From a virus, in IMG/VR virus record IMGVR_UViG_3300031240_000010, positions 1-54,644 of that record: a stretch of 54,644 nucleotides of DNA, one strand, 5' to 3'. Position numbers and translations under genes: made by a program. The notes under the pieces are model-generated. The model had not been told where the DNA came from. It saw only the letters and a list, made by a program, of their open reading frames with translations, and searched no databases. Below are positions 39,724-47,088 of this stretch, in pieces (position 1 is the stretch's first letter; each line of letters begins with the position of its first letter).

Positions 39724-40661
39724 ACCCCTAAGTACCTCCTCTTAGATCTACCATTACCAAACAGAATATTATTCATCTTACCTGTTTCACACAAACAGTT
39801 CTGCATATCTTGTCCATGAATGTAAGGCCACTTGTATGAACCCCCACTTAAGTCAGTATTAACCCTAGCTACTAGATCAGTCAATTCAGCCTGCCATTGC
39901 TTACTGTTGATAGGTGTTTCTGGTGGTCTACTGTGTAGGTAATTCATACCCCTACGACTACCTGGACCTATACTTGCCCAATACTTTAGATCAGGTGCTT
40001 TGTCTAGTAAGTAGGTGTGGCGTAAGTCTGCTACCACTTGTCCTGCCATAAACCCTGAGCCACCTAATCCAGGCAATTCCATAAACATCTTATGGGCGGC
40101 AGCTAATGTGGGTCCATGTGACTTCCCTAACGAACCATGATCAAAGAAGCTAACTAGCTTCTCACGTTGTTCCCATACTGGTTGAATGTAGTCATCACAG
40201 ACCCTATCAATCTTAGGTTTACTACTCCCACTGTTGCTGATATTGAAGGCACCAGTAAATACTTGATTACCCTCATCTCTGTACCTACTCAATAGGTCTA
40301 CAACAGCATCTAATTTCCATCCAACAAAATACCCGAACGGACCATCCTTACCACTCATCAATCCACCACGAGTTTTTAGTAAGTGACCAGTAAGAGGCCA
40401 ATTGAACCACCTGAAAGCAATAGTTGCAAACAACACTTCAGATGTATTTCTTAGTGGTTCCCTAATGTTTTCCCTGAACCACACTGTAGTCTTATCTAGT
40501 TCCCTGTAGACATTAGTGAAGTATGTCTGCTGCATTAGTTCATTTTCACACCAAGGTTTAGGTCTACCTGCTGCCTTACGTCTGTATACAGCATGGCGTA
40601 ACTTAATCCACCACAATAGTCTGTCATAAGGTTCTAGTGCTTTAACTTCATCATTAGTCAT
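39720..40661 (-). CDS. HMUDK_hel / alpha-glutamyl-putrescinyl-thymine pyrophosphorylase-like protein
   Basis: 313 residues. 'LLWWIKLRHAVYRRKAAGRP', 'PWCENELMQQTYFTNVYREL', 'DKTTVWFRENIREPL', 'AFRWFNWPLTGHLL', 'NQVFTGAFNISNSG', 'LPGLGGSGFMAGQVVADLRH' (a helix-hairpin-helix) and 'YWASIGPGSRRGMNYL' follow the helical domain shared by 5-hydroxymethyluracil DNA kinases and the alpha-GPT pyrophosphorylase clade, which is related to DNA glycosylases. No P-loop is present, so it is not the kinase itself. Related proteins install or exchange groups on 5-hydroxymethyluracil in DNA. Translationally coupled (ATGA) to the DNA polymerase and the GT-B gene. Confidence 0.7.
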   Translation of the reverse strand: MTNDEVKALEPYDRLLWWIKLRHAVYRRKAAGRPKPWCENELMQQTYFTNVYRELDKTTVWFRENIREPLRNTSEVLFATIAFRWFNWPLTGHLLKTRGGLMSGKDGPFGYFVGWKLDAVVDLLSRYRDEGNQVFTGAFNISNSGSSKPKIDRVCDDYIQPVWEQREKLVSFFDHGSLGKSHGPTLAAAHKMFMELPGLGGSGFMAGQVVADLRHTYLLDKAPDLKYWASIGPGSRRGMNYLHSRPPETPINSKQWQAELTDLVARVNTDLSGGSYKWPYIHGQDMQNCLCETGKMNNILFGNGRSKRRYLGV

Positions 40662-42682
40662 ACTTTAACTCCTTGGCTCCAAGATTCATTGTGGTAAGTA
40701 ATCGTTGTACGCAAAGGGATTCCTATGTCATCACCACTCTGTTGCATTAGCTTCTGTATATGCTGTACCTTTGGCAAGTTAGTCTTATGTGGTTCTTTGC
40801 CAACACCTTTAGGGAAGTCAAAAACGAGTTCATCATGTATCTGTAACGGCATGAAGTATAATTCCTTCTTAGCCTTTCTATTTAACTCCTCTAGGTAATC
40901 ACTACACCTTAGCATAGCCTTGAAGGTACACCACATAGCAGTACCTTGAATTTTATAGCTCAACGGTACTGTAGCTAATACAGACCCCCACTTACTTCTG
41001 GTACATAGTAGTGGATAGCCGTGCTCTGGGTCTACTGTTTTATCAGGGACAGTTTCTACATAACCATGCTTATTAGCGAACTCAATAGTCTGTTGGCTAA
41101 ACCTTTCTATATTGGCTAGCTTATCCTTAATCCTACGTTGTGCTCCAGGTACATGATAAGCCCTATCTGCTGTACCACTAATCTCCTGAGCATTATATTG
41201 CACAGCAAAGTCACCATTCTTAGTCCACTGATACCAAGTGCTTTCATATATCTCCTTACACTTCATGCCATGCTTGGCAAACTTCTCTGGATGTAGTAGG
41301 TCAAATATAAGCATGTGATAACTGCCAAAGTAAGGTGGGTCTTTTGGCCGTTCAAATAGCTGTATCATATCTGGTTCATTAGCCAGATAAGCAGGGATAA
41401 CTAGCTCCAGGTTACTGTAGTCTAGCGACCACCATTCCCTACCTGGAGCAGGTCCAAAGCAGTAACGCACATTGAATCCCTCTTGCTTACTAATATTCTG
41501 GGCATTAGGGTTCTGGCTGCTGAACCTTAAAGTATCCGTGCCTGTGACGTTCAGGCTGCAATGTAGCTTATACCAATCCTTTATTCTAGTAGGCAACCAA
41601 TACTCTTCATAACTATCCATTGCCTCTAGGGCTTTACTACGCTTACGATTACCACGTAGGTTACGTATGAAAGTAGCAGCCTTAGTCTTAGGCTCTAAGG
41701 TTGCCATGTAGCTATCTATAACATCCTTATCAAAGCATGGCTTGCCTGTTGCTGTTGGCTTAACTGACTCTAACCCTAATGGTCCAAACACAAAACCTAG
41801 CAGGGAGTTATTATTGCTAGACCCTTTAGGCATTTCTAGGTCATACTTATACTCATTAGCAATGTTCATGCAAATAGCCGCAGACCTAGTAGAGTCCTCC
41901 CTAAACTCTTGCTGCATGGTCTTTAGTCTATTACCACTAACCGTTACCCCATCCATCTCCATCTTATAGACTACAGGGATAACCTTCAACCGTTCCTTAT
42001 AGATCTTAGTTAGCTTACGTTTCTTTAGCTTCTCCTGTAGTACATCATGAATAGGTAATGTCACACTACTATCAGCATTGGCATAGTTAGCCGTAGCAGT
42101 CCAAGCAGGATGACCACTAGGGTAGTTCATTACCTTAGCCACAGCCCTATTCACCCACATATCATATTTCCACACCTTCTTATCAGCAGAAGGCATTTCA
42201 GGTAATCCTGCTTTAGCTAACCTCCAATTAGGGAATAATAAGGGGTTCTTCTTAATAACCTTCAGTGACTCTAAGGTTGCTAACTCTACCTTATCTTCAT
42301 AGGGCTGTATGTTCACACCAATGTGAACCATTGCCAAGGTAGTCAGGTCTTTAGGCTGGTTACTGAACAATAGGTGTGCAGAATATAGAGTATCATGCAC
42401 CTTAGCCCAATGACTCTTATCCCAGATGAAACCAATGGTAGATAAGGCTGTTAGATCAAACTTAGCATTCTGGAACACCCATAGGTCATAACTATCTAGG
42501 TACTCCCATATCTCAGTTATCTCATCTTCAGTCCATTGTGGTTCCCTAGTTAATGGGTCTACGTCTACTTCCCAGTAGGTTACTTCATTCTGGTCATTAC
42601 AGGCAGTTACTAGATAAGGCTTAGCTCCGTGATGAAGATCAACCCCATTGGTCTCTGTATCCAAACTGGTAGCTCTAAGCAT
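40658..42682 (-). CDS. Family A DNA polymerase with 3'-5' exonuclease
   Basis: 674 residues. Exonuclease motifs: I 'TSLDTETNG', II 'WVFQNAKFDLTALS', III 'ANYANADSSVTLPI'. Polymerase motif A 'WWSLDYSNLELVIPAYL', a motif B region 'NGDFAVQYNAQEISG', motif C 'LQIHDELVFDFPKG'. There is no 5' nuclease domain, as in T7-type and other phage polymerases. It should copy the genome with the primase and AAA+ helicase and must tolerate any modified base in the template. The HNH gene upstream overlaps its start by eight bases. Confidence 0.85.
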   Translation of the reverse strand: MLRATSLDTETNGVDLHHGAKPYLVTACNDQNEVTYWEVDVDPLTREPQWTEDEITEIWEYLDSYDLWVFQNAKFDLTALSTIGFIWDKSHWAKVHDTLYSAHLLFSNQPKDLTTLAMVHIGVNIQPYEDKVELATLESLKVIKKNPLLFPNWRLAKAGLPEMPSADKKVWKYDMWVNRAVAKVMNYPSGHPAWTATANYANADSSVTLPIHDVLQEKLKKRKLTKIYKERLKVIPVVYKMEMDGVTVSGNRLKTMQQEFREDSTRSAAICMNIANEYKYDLEMPKGSSNNNSLLGFVFGPLGLESVKPTATGKPCFDKDVIDSYMATLEPKTKAATFIRNLRGNRKRSKALEAMDSYEEYWLPTRIKDWYKLHCSLNVTGTDTLRFSSQNPNAQNISKQEGFNVRYCFGPAPGREWWSLDYSNLELVIPAYLANEPDMIQLFERPKDPPYFGSYHMLIFDLLHPEKFAKHGMKCKEIYESTWYQWTKNGDFAVQYNAQEISGTADRAYHVPGAQRRIKDKLANIERFSQQTIEFANKHGYVETVPDKTVDPEHGYPLLCTRSKWGSVLATVPLSYKIQGTAMWCTFKAMLRCSDYLEELNRKAKKELYFMPLQIHDELVFDFPKGVGKEPHKTNLPKVQHIQKLMQQSGDDIGIPLRTTITYHNESWSQGVKV

Positions 42683-43286
42683 TCTTCCATCCCCCTCTAG
42701 CAGCAGATCTAATTAAATGAGCAGCCACACCTAACTCTTTTGCTAAGATCTGTGCATTTCCAGGGTCATACCAACCTCTTCCTTTAATGTAATGTTTTCG
42801 TATATATCTTACTTGATCAATTGTTAGTTTGGCATTTGGATTGTTTTCACCATGTTTATCATAATTAGTGCCGTGTAATACTTGATCACCAATATTTTCT
42901 AAGTGAGTTGACCATGATAAATGTCTAGGATTACAACATTTGGAATTTCCACAATGGTGTCTCATTTCTAAACTTTTAGGTCTCTTACCTACAGTTTTCT
43001 CTAGTACCCACCATCCAAGTTTATAATATATTCCTTCATACTTAAAAGACGGATAGTACCCTTGAGGTTTATGTTTGGAATCTAGTCGTTCTAGACATTT
43101 ATCAGTATTAGATTTAATACATAAAGCAAGAAATTCTAATGTGATTTCTGTTCTAGTTAATGCTTTTATCTTACTCTTACCACGGTAAACTTTTAAGTAA
43201 TGTCTATTACATAAACCCTTACCAATAACTGGAACTCTACCACAAATAGAACATTTCTTACAGAACTTACCAGTAATCTTAGGCAT
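42675..43286 (-). CDS. HNH homing-type endonuclease
   Basis: 203 residues, opening MPKITGKFCKKC. An N-terminal zinc cluster ('CKKCSICGRVPVIGKGLCNR') is followed by the HNH core 'LEMRHHCGNSKCCNPRHLSW' and 'STHLENIGD', then a helix-turn-helix tail ('NAKLTIDQVRYIRKHY', 'AKELGVAAHLIRSAARGG'). This is the layout of free-standing phage homing endonucleases. It lies immediately before the DNA polymerase, a favoured target for such mobile genes. Its base composition is more AT-rich than its neighbours, consistent with transfer. Confidence 0.75.
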   Translation of the reverse strand: MPKITGKFCKKCSICGRVPVIGKGLCNRHYLKVYRGKSKIKALTRTEITLEFLALCIKSNTDKCLERLDSKHKPQGYYPSFKYEGIYYKLGWWVLEKTVGKRPKSLEMRHHCGNSKCCNPRHLSWSTHLENIGDQVLHGTNYDKHGENNPNAKLTIDQVRYIRKHYIKGRGWYDPGNAQILAKELGVAAHLIRSAARGGWKNA

Positions 43287-43378
43287 TAGATACCCTCCCT
43301 TAAGAGACCCTTGGTAAAGAAGCGGGGCAGGCGTACAAGGGAATACGCTTTTCGGGGATCAGCCTAGCCCACGCATGT

Positions 43379-43387
43379 ATTATAGCA
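43379..43387 (-). promoter_or_regulatory. Extended -10 promoter before the HNH-polymerase operon
   Basis: On the minus strand TGCTATAAT (TATAAT at 43379-43384 with TG one base upstream) lies about 93 bases before the HNH gene. No good -35 box is seen. The leader holds a GCGTA/TACGC hairpin near 43330-43348. Confidence 0.45.
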
Positions 43388-43404
43388 CAGATTGTACAAC
43401 GATA

Positions 43405-43968
43405 CTATTCTTCTTCCTTGACATCAAAGTTAGCTTCCCATTCACTAAGCGACTTAAACTTTGGTTTATACTTCTTACGGCCAATCTGTAGCCGCCATTT
43501 ATTCCAAGGTGCAAACTTGCCTTCATAGGGTTGCCAACGCTCTAGCCCAATAGATGCCAGTATTGCATCACCATGTTGAATAATAGCCACGTACTTATGG
43601 TGATGTATTTCACCACGCTCTAATAACATCTGTAATCTACCAGAATGAATGTAATTGTGGCAGAAGTGACATAGTGGCACAGTTTCTATGTATTTCCATA
43701 TTCCCACGGCGTAGTTCGGTTTGTAGAGCTCATGGCCCTCAAGCCATCTATGGTACTTAGCATCAGACTTGTGAGTACTACAAGCAATGCAGTGATAGTT
43801 CGTTGACTTGTATGCTTCCTTACGTGTTTTATCCCACCAAGCCTTACCTAGGATATCCCTAGGCACAGTCTGGTGCATTGGTTTCGGTGTATGACATGAT
43901 GCTAGTATTTCAGGCCTAGGTTTCCACTTCTTAATATCTACATTCTTAAGTGTATCCAATATTCCCAA
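43405..43968 (-). CDS. HNH nuclease-like phage protein
   Basis: 187 residues. 'WWDKTRKEAYKSTNYHCIAC' and 'HRWLEGHELYKPNYAVGI' then 'VPLCHFCHNYIHSGRL' give the CxxC...H...CxxCH...H layout of an HNH (ββα-metal) protein common in phages ('W..lr..aya.a...CeiCG....l..HEiw.yd......LvgL..lCp.CH...H.g'). The C-terminus is basic. It may be a structure-specific nuclease in replication or packaging. Stop and start are separated from the MPKVT zinc protein by two bases. Confidence 0.65.
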   Translation of the reverse strand: MGILDTLKNVDIKKWKPRPEILASCHTPKPMHQTVPRDILGKAWWDKTRKEAYKSTNYHCIACSTHKSDAKYHRWLEGHELYKPNYAVGIWKYIETVPLCHFCHNYIHSGRLQMLLERGEIHHHKYVAIIQHGDAILASIGLERWQPYEGKFAPWNKWRLQIGRKKYKPKFKSLSEWEANFDVKEEE

Positions 43969-43970
43969 GT

Positions 43971-44258
43971 CTACCTCCTAACTGTTGGGGCCATATCTGG
44001 TCTAGGTTTGCCTGACCCTTGACATGGTGTGCAAGTGCTGCCACGGCTATTAGTACCAGACCCGCCACAAGCAATGCAGGCACCTTTTGTAACGACCCTT
44101 TTAAGGCCCCTATTAGCCACGCTAACAGCTTGCTTTGGTTTATTGGTACTTTGGTACGCCTTTGGTTGCTTGCTGTTTGGGGCCAATTTAGGGCCATTAG
44201 CAACGGTATTACCTACCTTACCTAGCTTACCCTTTATAACTCCAGTTACTTTTGGCAT
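43971..44258 (-). CDS. Small DnaJ-type zinc-knuckle protein
   Basis: 95 residues, opening MPKVTGVIKGKLG. The first ~60 residues are basic and low complexity; the C-terminus 'CIACGGSGTNSRGSTCTPC' with QGSG is a pair of CxxCxGxG repeats like the DnaJ zinc centre. DNA is GC-rich compared with the flanks. It may be a chaperone-like adaptor or nucleic-acid binder. Confidence 0.6.
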   Translation of the reverse strand: MPKVTGVIKGKLGKVGNTVANGPKLAPNSKQPKAYQSTNKPKQAVSVANRGLKRVVTKGACIACGGSGTNSRGSTCTPCQGSGKPRPDMAPTVRR

Positions 44259-44275
44259 ATATGATCCTAAATAAG

Positions 44276-44342
44276 AAAGCTGAGCAAGGTTAGGAGGTGC
44301 TCTAAGTTAGCTACCCACCTACCTAGTTCCTTGCTCAGCTTT
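44276..44342 (-). terminator. Terminator after the SSB-like gene operon start
   Basis: A perfect 14-base stem, AAAGCTGAGCAAGG (44276-44289) with CCTTGCTCAGCTTT (44329-44342). On the minus strand the hairpin is followed by CTTATTT. It lies after the stop of the 334-residue gene and before the MPKVT zinc protein, and separates these two transcription units. Confidence 0.8.
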
Positions 44343-44351
44343 ATAGGTCAA

Positions 44352-45356
44352 CTACTCAATCACTTCAAGTTCACCAAATCCTACTCCTTTGACAATGACC
44401 TTTGTAGCAACATCCTTCATGCTGCATGTGCCATTATCCTCGTTCACTGCAATACATTCCCATTCAGCAGCTTTCTTCTGCTTAGCTGACTTGTACTTAT
44501 AGATGCTACTCTTCTCTGGTACAAACTCCTCACCGTCATCACTAGCCTCTTCTTCCTGATCTTCACCACCTTCTTGAGCAGCACGAATAGCTTCTACTAC
44601 CTCAGCCCAAGTATCAATAGATTCAGGGTCAATACCTAGTGGGGTAGCCAACTCCGTAAGGGCAAGTTGTGCATCACCATCCTCGGCATCTGCTGCCTCA
44701 GCCAGTGCATCCAAGTCCTGCTCTTCATCGCCTGCTTCAGTAGTATCATCCTCTGCTGGTGCATCATCATCACTAGCAGTTTCGTCTACTACCTCATCAC
44801 CACCTTCAGGGTCGTATTCACATACTTCACCCCAATTCTCAAATACTCGTGGTGGCTTACCTTTATAGGGTCCACTAGTTTGTGTCTTACCTTCACTAGT
44901 ACGGAACCTAAAGAATGGCTTCTCTTCTTCTAGGGCAGCAGCGGTTTCTTCCCACTGACTAAACTCTAGCTCACTAGTATCAACACCTAAACGCTTAAAG
45001 ACGTTGAGCACTTCAGCTACATGCTCAGCTTCTGTAGTTACCTTACCAGCACCATTCTTAGTATCACACAACGCAACAGGTCCAAGCTGTGTCCGCAAAC
45101 CCTTAATAGGAACATCACCAGCATGAGTAGGACTAAACACAATACCACTAGCCATGAAATAAGGCTTACCCTGATTAGCCCCTTGCTTGAATAATGCAAA
45201 TCCACACTTACTAAGCTGAGCAATACCTGCTCCAATCCCTCCAGGTAGTCTACCACCACTATCTGGTACCATCTCCTCAGTCTTTGCCTTATCAAAAGCA
45301 GCCTTAGCCTTCGGGCTCAACTTACCCAATACGCTTGACTTTGCAGTCTTAGCCAT
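44352..45356 (-). CDS. Probable single-stranded DNA-binding protein
   Basis: 334 residues. 'GGRLPGGIGAGIAQLSKCGF', 'FMASGIVFSP', 'IKGLRTQLGPVALCDT' and 'PFFRFRTSEGKTQ' match a phage family in which an OB-fold-like domain (about 35-180) is usually encoded next to a RecA-like ATPase; it is commonly taken as SSB-like. A strongly acidic Asp/Glu tract (about 185-280) follows, as in SSB tails, but here another small domain ('IYKYKSAKQKKAAEWECIAV', SH3-like) ends the protein. Not tested by profile. Confidence 0.55.
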   Translation of the reverse strand: MAKTAKSSVLGKLSPKAKAAFDKAKTEEMVPDSGGRLPGGIGAGIAQLSKCGFALFKQGANQGKPYFMASGIVFSPTHAGDVPIKGLRTQLGPVALCDTKNGAGKVTTEAEHVAEVLNVFKRLGVDTSELEFSQWEETAAALEEEKPFFRFRTSEGKTQTSGPYKGKPPRVFENWGEVCEYDPEGGDEVVDETASDDDAPAEDDTTEAGDEEQDLDALAEAADAEDGDAQLALTELATPLGIDPESIDTWAEVVEAIRAAQEGGEDQEEEASDDGEEFVPEKSSIYKYKSAKQKKAAEWECIAVNEDNGTCSMKDVATKVIVKGVGFGELEVIE

Positions 45357-45359
45357 TAC

Positions 45360-45575
45360 TTACTCTCCTGATTTAACTTGTTTAGAATCCTTACCATTGA
45401 ACTTAACTACATCACCCTTATCTACATGGTCTTGTATTTCCTTTCTATGTACTGGCATTTCCTTAGGGGCATCAAATCCTAACCTGATCTTATCTCCTTT
45501 AATGTCTACAACTGTGACTGTGATATTACCATTCACAACAACTTGTTCACCCTTCTTCCTACTGAGTACAAGCAC
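45360..45575 (-). CDS. csrA: CsrA/RsmA family translational regulator
   Basis: 71 residues. 'MLVLSRKKGEQVVVNGNITV' and 'DKIRLGFDAPKEMPVHRKEI' are the CsrA signature (MLVLtRkxGExixIgxxIxxxVlxixgxxVRlGIxAPxxvxVhRxEi). The RNA-binding Leu4/Arg6 and the 'VHR' segment (Arg44 region) are conserved. CsrA dimers bind GGA motifs in leader RNAs and block or stabilise translation. A phage copy may control host or phage mRNAs. It lies between the SSB-like gene and the RecA-like ATPase. Confidence 0.85.
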   Translation of the reverse strand: MLVLSRKKGEQVVVNGNITVTVVDIKGDKIRLGFDAPKEMPVHRKEIQDHVDKGDVVKFNGKDSKQVKSGE

Positions 45576-45587
45576 AATACCTCCTTG

Positions 45588-46436
45588 CTACTCACCTATG
45601 ATCTTGCAGATCTTATCATACGTAGGATCTACTAATACCTCCGGTAGTGTGGTTCCAGGGGTGTTACGAAACTTAGTAGTAAAGGTGCCATTAGGACCAG
45701 TACGCAAACAAAATTCTACTCCAGGCACTTGTGTTCTTACCTTTTTCATTTTACCACCTGCCAACGTAACATCCTTTATAACGTACTTGTCACGTATAAA
45801 GGTTTGGCCGATGTAATCTGCTGCCGCGTTGAGCCAGCCTGTAGTCTTAGGGGATAGACTGCCACTGACGTAAGGCAATAGCAAGTCACTTGTGTTATCG
45901 TCATTGAAGTTTCTTTCCTGTGCAATGATCATAACGTGACAGGGTAGGGCTAACAGTTTGCGTAGGATTTCCTTCATTTGCAAACCTAGTTGCCCATACT
46001 GGTCACGGCTAGCAAGACCCCATGACTTCTGTGGTGGCAACTCCTTAAGGCCAAGGATATTAGCCAAGAACACTTCCTCCAAAGCACTAGCTGTATCTAA
46101 GCCTACTGACTCATAAGGACATTCCTCCTGTAGGTAAGTAAGGATCTCGTGCATCTGCTCTACATCCTTGATTACAAACCCTTCCTCATCACTAGGGTAT
46201 ACGTCAATCCCTTTAACATTATGGATAGAGCGTATACCATTCTCAGCACGTATCAACAGAGACTTCTTAGGGAAGGTAGCATACAATCTGGTCTTGCCTG
46301 TACCACTACGACCATACACTACCATCTTAACCTTAGTCTGACCTAACCCTAATGGCTTGATCCTACTTGCTATGGAACCCGCTCTTGACACTCTCTTCAA
46401 CGGTTTGTGGTTCAGTGTTTTGGTTATCTTGGGCAT
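45588..46436 (-). CDS. RecA-like ATPase (AAA_24/Sak4-like, recombination)
   Basis: 282 residues, opening MPKITKTLNHKP; the extra N-terminal ~35 residues are basic. Walker A 'MVVYGRSGTGKTRLYATFPK', Walker B 'ESVGLDTASALEEV', and 'PCHVMIIAQERNFND' match the AAA_24 family of phage ATPases that work with SSB in annealing or strand exchange. 'SGSLSPKTTGWLNAAADYIG' also follows the family. Encoded beside the SSB-like gene, PD-(D/E)XK nuclease, and resolvase, so recombination-dependent replication is likely. Confidence 0.72.
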   Translation of the reverse strand: MPKITKTLNHKPLKRVSRAGSIASRIKPLGLGQTKVKMVVYGRSGTGKTRLYATFPKKSLLIRAENGIRSIHNVKGIDVYPSDEEGFVIKDVEQMHEILTYLQEECPYESVGLDTASALEEVFLANILGLKELPPQKSWGLASRDQYGQLGLQMKEILRKLLALPCHVMIIAQERNFNDDNTSDLLLPYVSGSLSPKTTGWLNAAADYIGQTFIRDKYVIKDVTLAGGKMKKVRTQVPGVEFCLRTGPNGTFTTKFRNTPGTTLPEVLVDPTYDKICKIIGE

Positions 46437-46596
46437 TAGGTTGACCTTCCTTTAACTTGAACTCAGGTATAACTGACCACACACCGTCTGTACTACCATG
46501 TACTTTGAACCCAACAACTTCTGCTAACTGGCCTACAAACATACCAGAGTTCTTAATAGCTTCTTCACTAGATTTAGCCTTGACTGTTTTGTACAT
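46363..46596 (-). CDS. Small hypothetical protein
   Basis: 77 residues from the ATG at 46596 with AAAGGTG upstream; overlaps the ATPase gene by 74 bases. 'YKTVKAKSSEEAIKNSG' and 'VGQLAEVVGFKVHG' suggest a short alpha/beta unit; Gln/Asn/Glu-rich tail. No family recognised. Confidence 0.45.
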   Translation of the reverse strand: MYKTVKAKSSEEAIKNSGMFVGQLAEVVGFKVHGSTDGVWSVIPEFKLKEGQPNAQDNQNTEPQTVEESVKSGFHSK

Positions 46597-46906
46597 TGAC
46601 TTCACCTTTCCATACTAGGTCTCTATGGTTTATGTACTCTTGTATTTCATCAATACTAACATCGCCTAAACCAATGTTAATCAGGTCACGCTTGCTCATT
46701 TCTACAAGGTCTTCTACATAGTTAATACCTCTAGTGCTTAAGGCACGCTTGGTCCTAACACTGAAGCAACCTATTTCAAGTTCAGTCTTACAGTTAAGTA
46801 CTGGCTTAGGTGGTTCTACTTTAGGTTCTTGTTGTTCACCTAACTCCTTAACCTTCTGTGCAGAATAGGTTAATACCTCACTAATGAACGTATACCAATT
46901 GATCAT
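46574..46906 (-). CDS. RNA polymerase alpha C-terminal-domain-like protein
   Basis: 110 residues. After a helical, Pro-rich N-terminus (1-40), the sequence 'ELEIGCFSVRTKRALSTRGI', 'NYVEDLVEMSKRDLINIGLG' and 'DVSIDEIQEYIN' matches the alpha-CTD of bacterial RNA polymerase (ieeLxlSvRaxNcLkxxgIxTvgdLvxxsexdLlxixnlGxkSlxEixexL). The helix-hairpin-helix core is intact. Such a protein could bind UP-element DNA or activators and compete with host alpha subunits. Homology is by eye but the pattern is strong. Confidence 0.65.
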   Translation of the reverse strand: MINWYTFISEVLTYSAQKVKELGEQQEPKVEPPKPVLNCKTELEIGCFSVRTKRALSTRGINYVEDLVEMSKRDLINIGLGDVSIDEIQEYINHRDLVWKGEVNVQNSQG

Positions 46907-47088
46907 ACTTTCTTGGTCCTTCCCATTCTAGAGTCCCTATCCTTAATATCTTGCATACCTTCCTTAACAGCAGCAATAGCTAGTGGCTTAAATGTATTCC
47001 AAATATCTGCTAATACTGCTGAAGCAATATACCCAGCAGAATAATTACTTTCTGTGTCCATCTTAAGTGCATCACTTAGCTTACTCAT
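46903..47088 (-). CDS. Small helical hypothetical protein
   Basis: 61 residues, coupled at both ends by ATGA overlaps. 'NYSAGYIASAVLADIWNTFK' and 'PLAIAAVKEGMQDIKDRDSR' are amphipathic helices. Lies between the alpha-CTD-like gene and the nuclease. Function unknown. Confidence 0.5.
   Translation of the reverse strand: MSKLSDALKMDTESNYSAGYIASAVLADIWNTFKPLAIAAVKEGMQDIKDRDSRMGRTKKV

Noticed and set aside
39720-40661. Hydroxymethyluracil DNA kinase
   Set aside because: The helical domain is recognisable but there is no Walker A P-loop in the protein, so the kinase function is not supported.
43287-43404. Second tRNA in the leader of the HNH gene
   Set aside because: GC-rich hairpins are present but no T-loop consensus or acceptor pairing could be found.
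46149-46346. Plus-strand and other opposite-strand frames across the 37-50 kb operon
   Set aside because: They lie wholly inside confidently assigned genes and lack ribosome sites.
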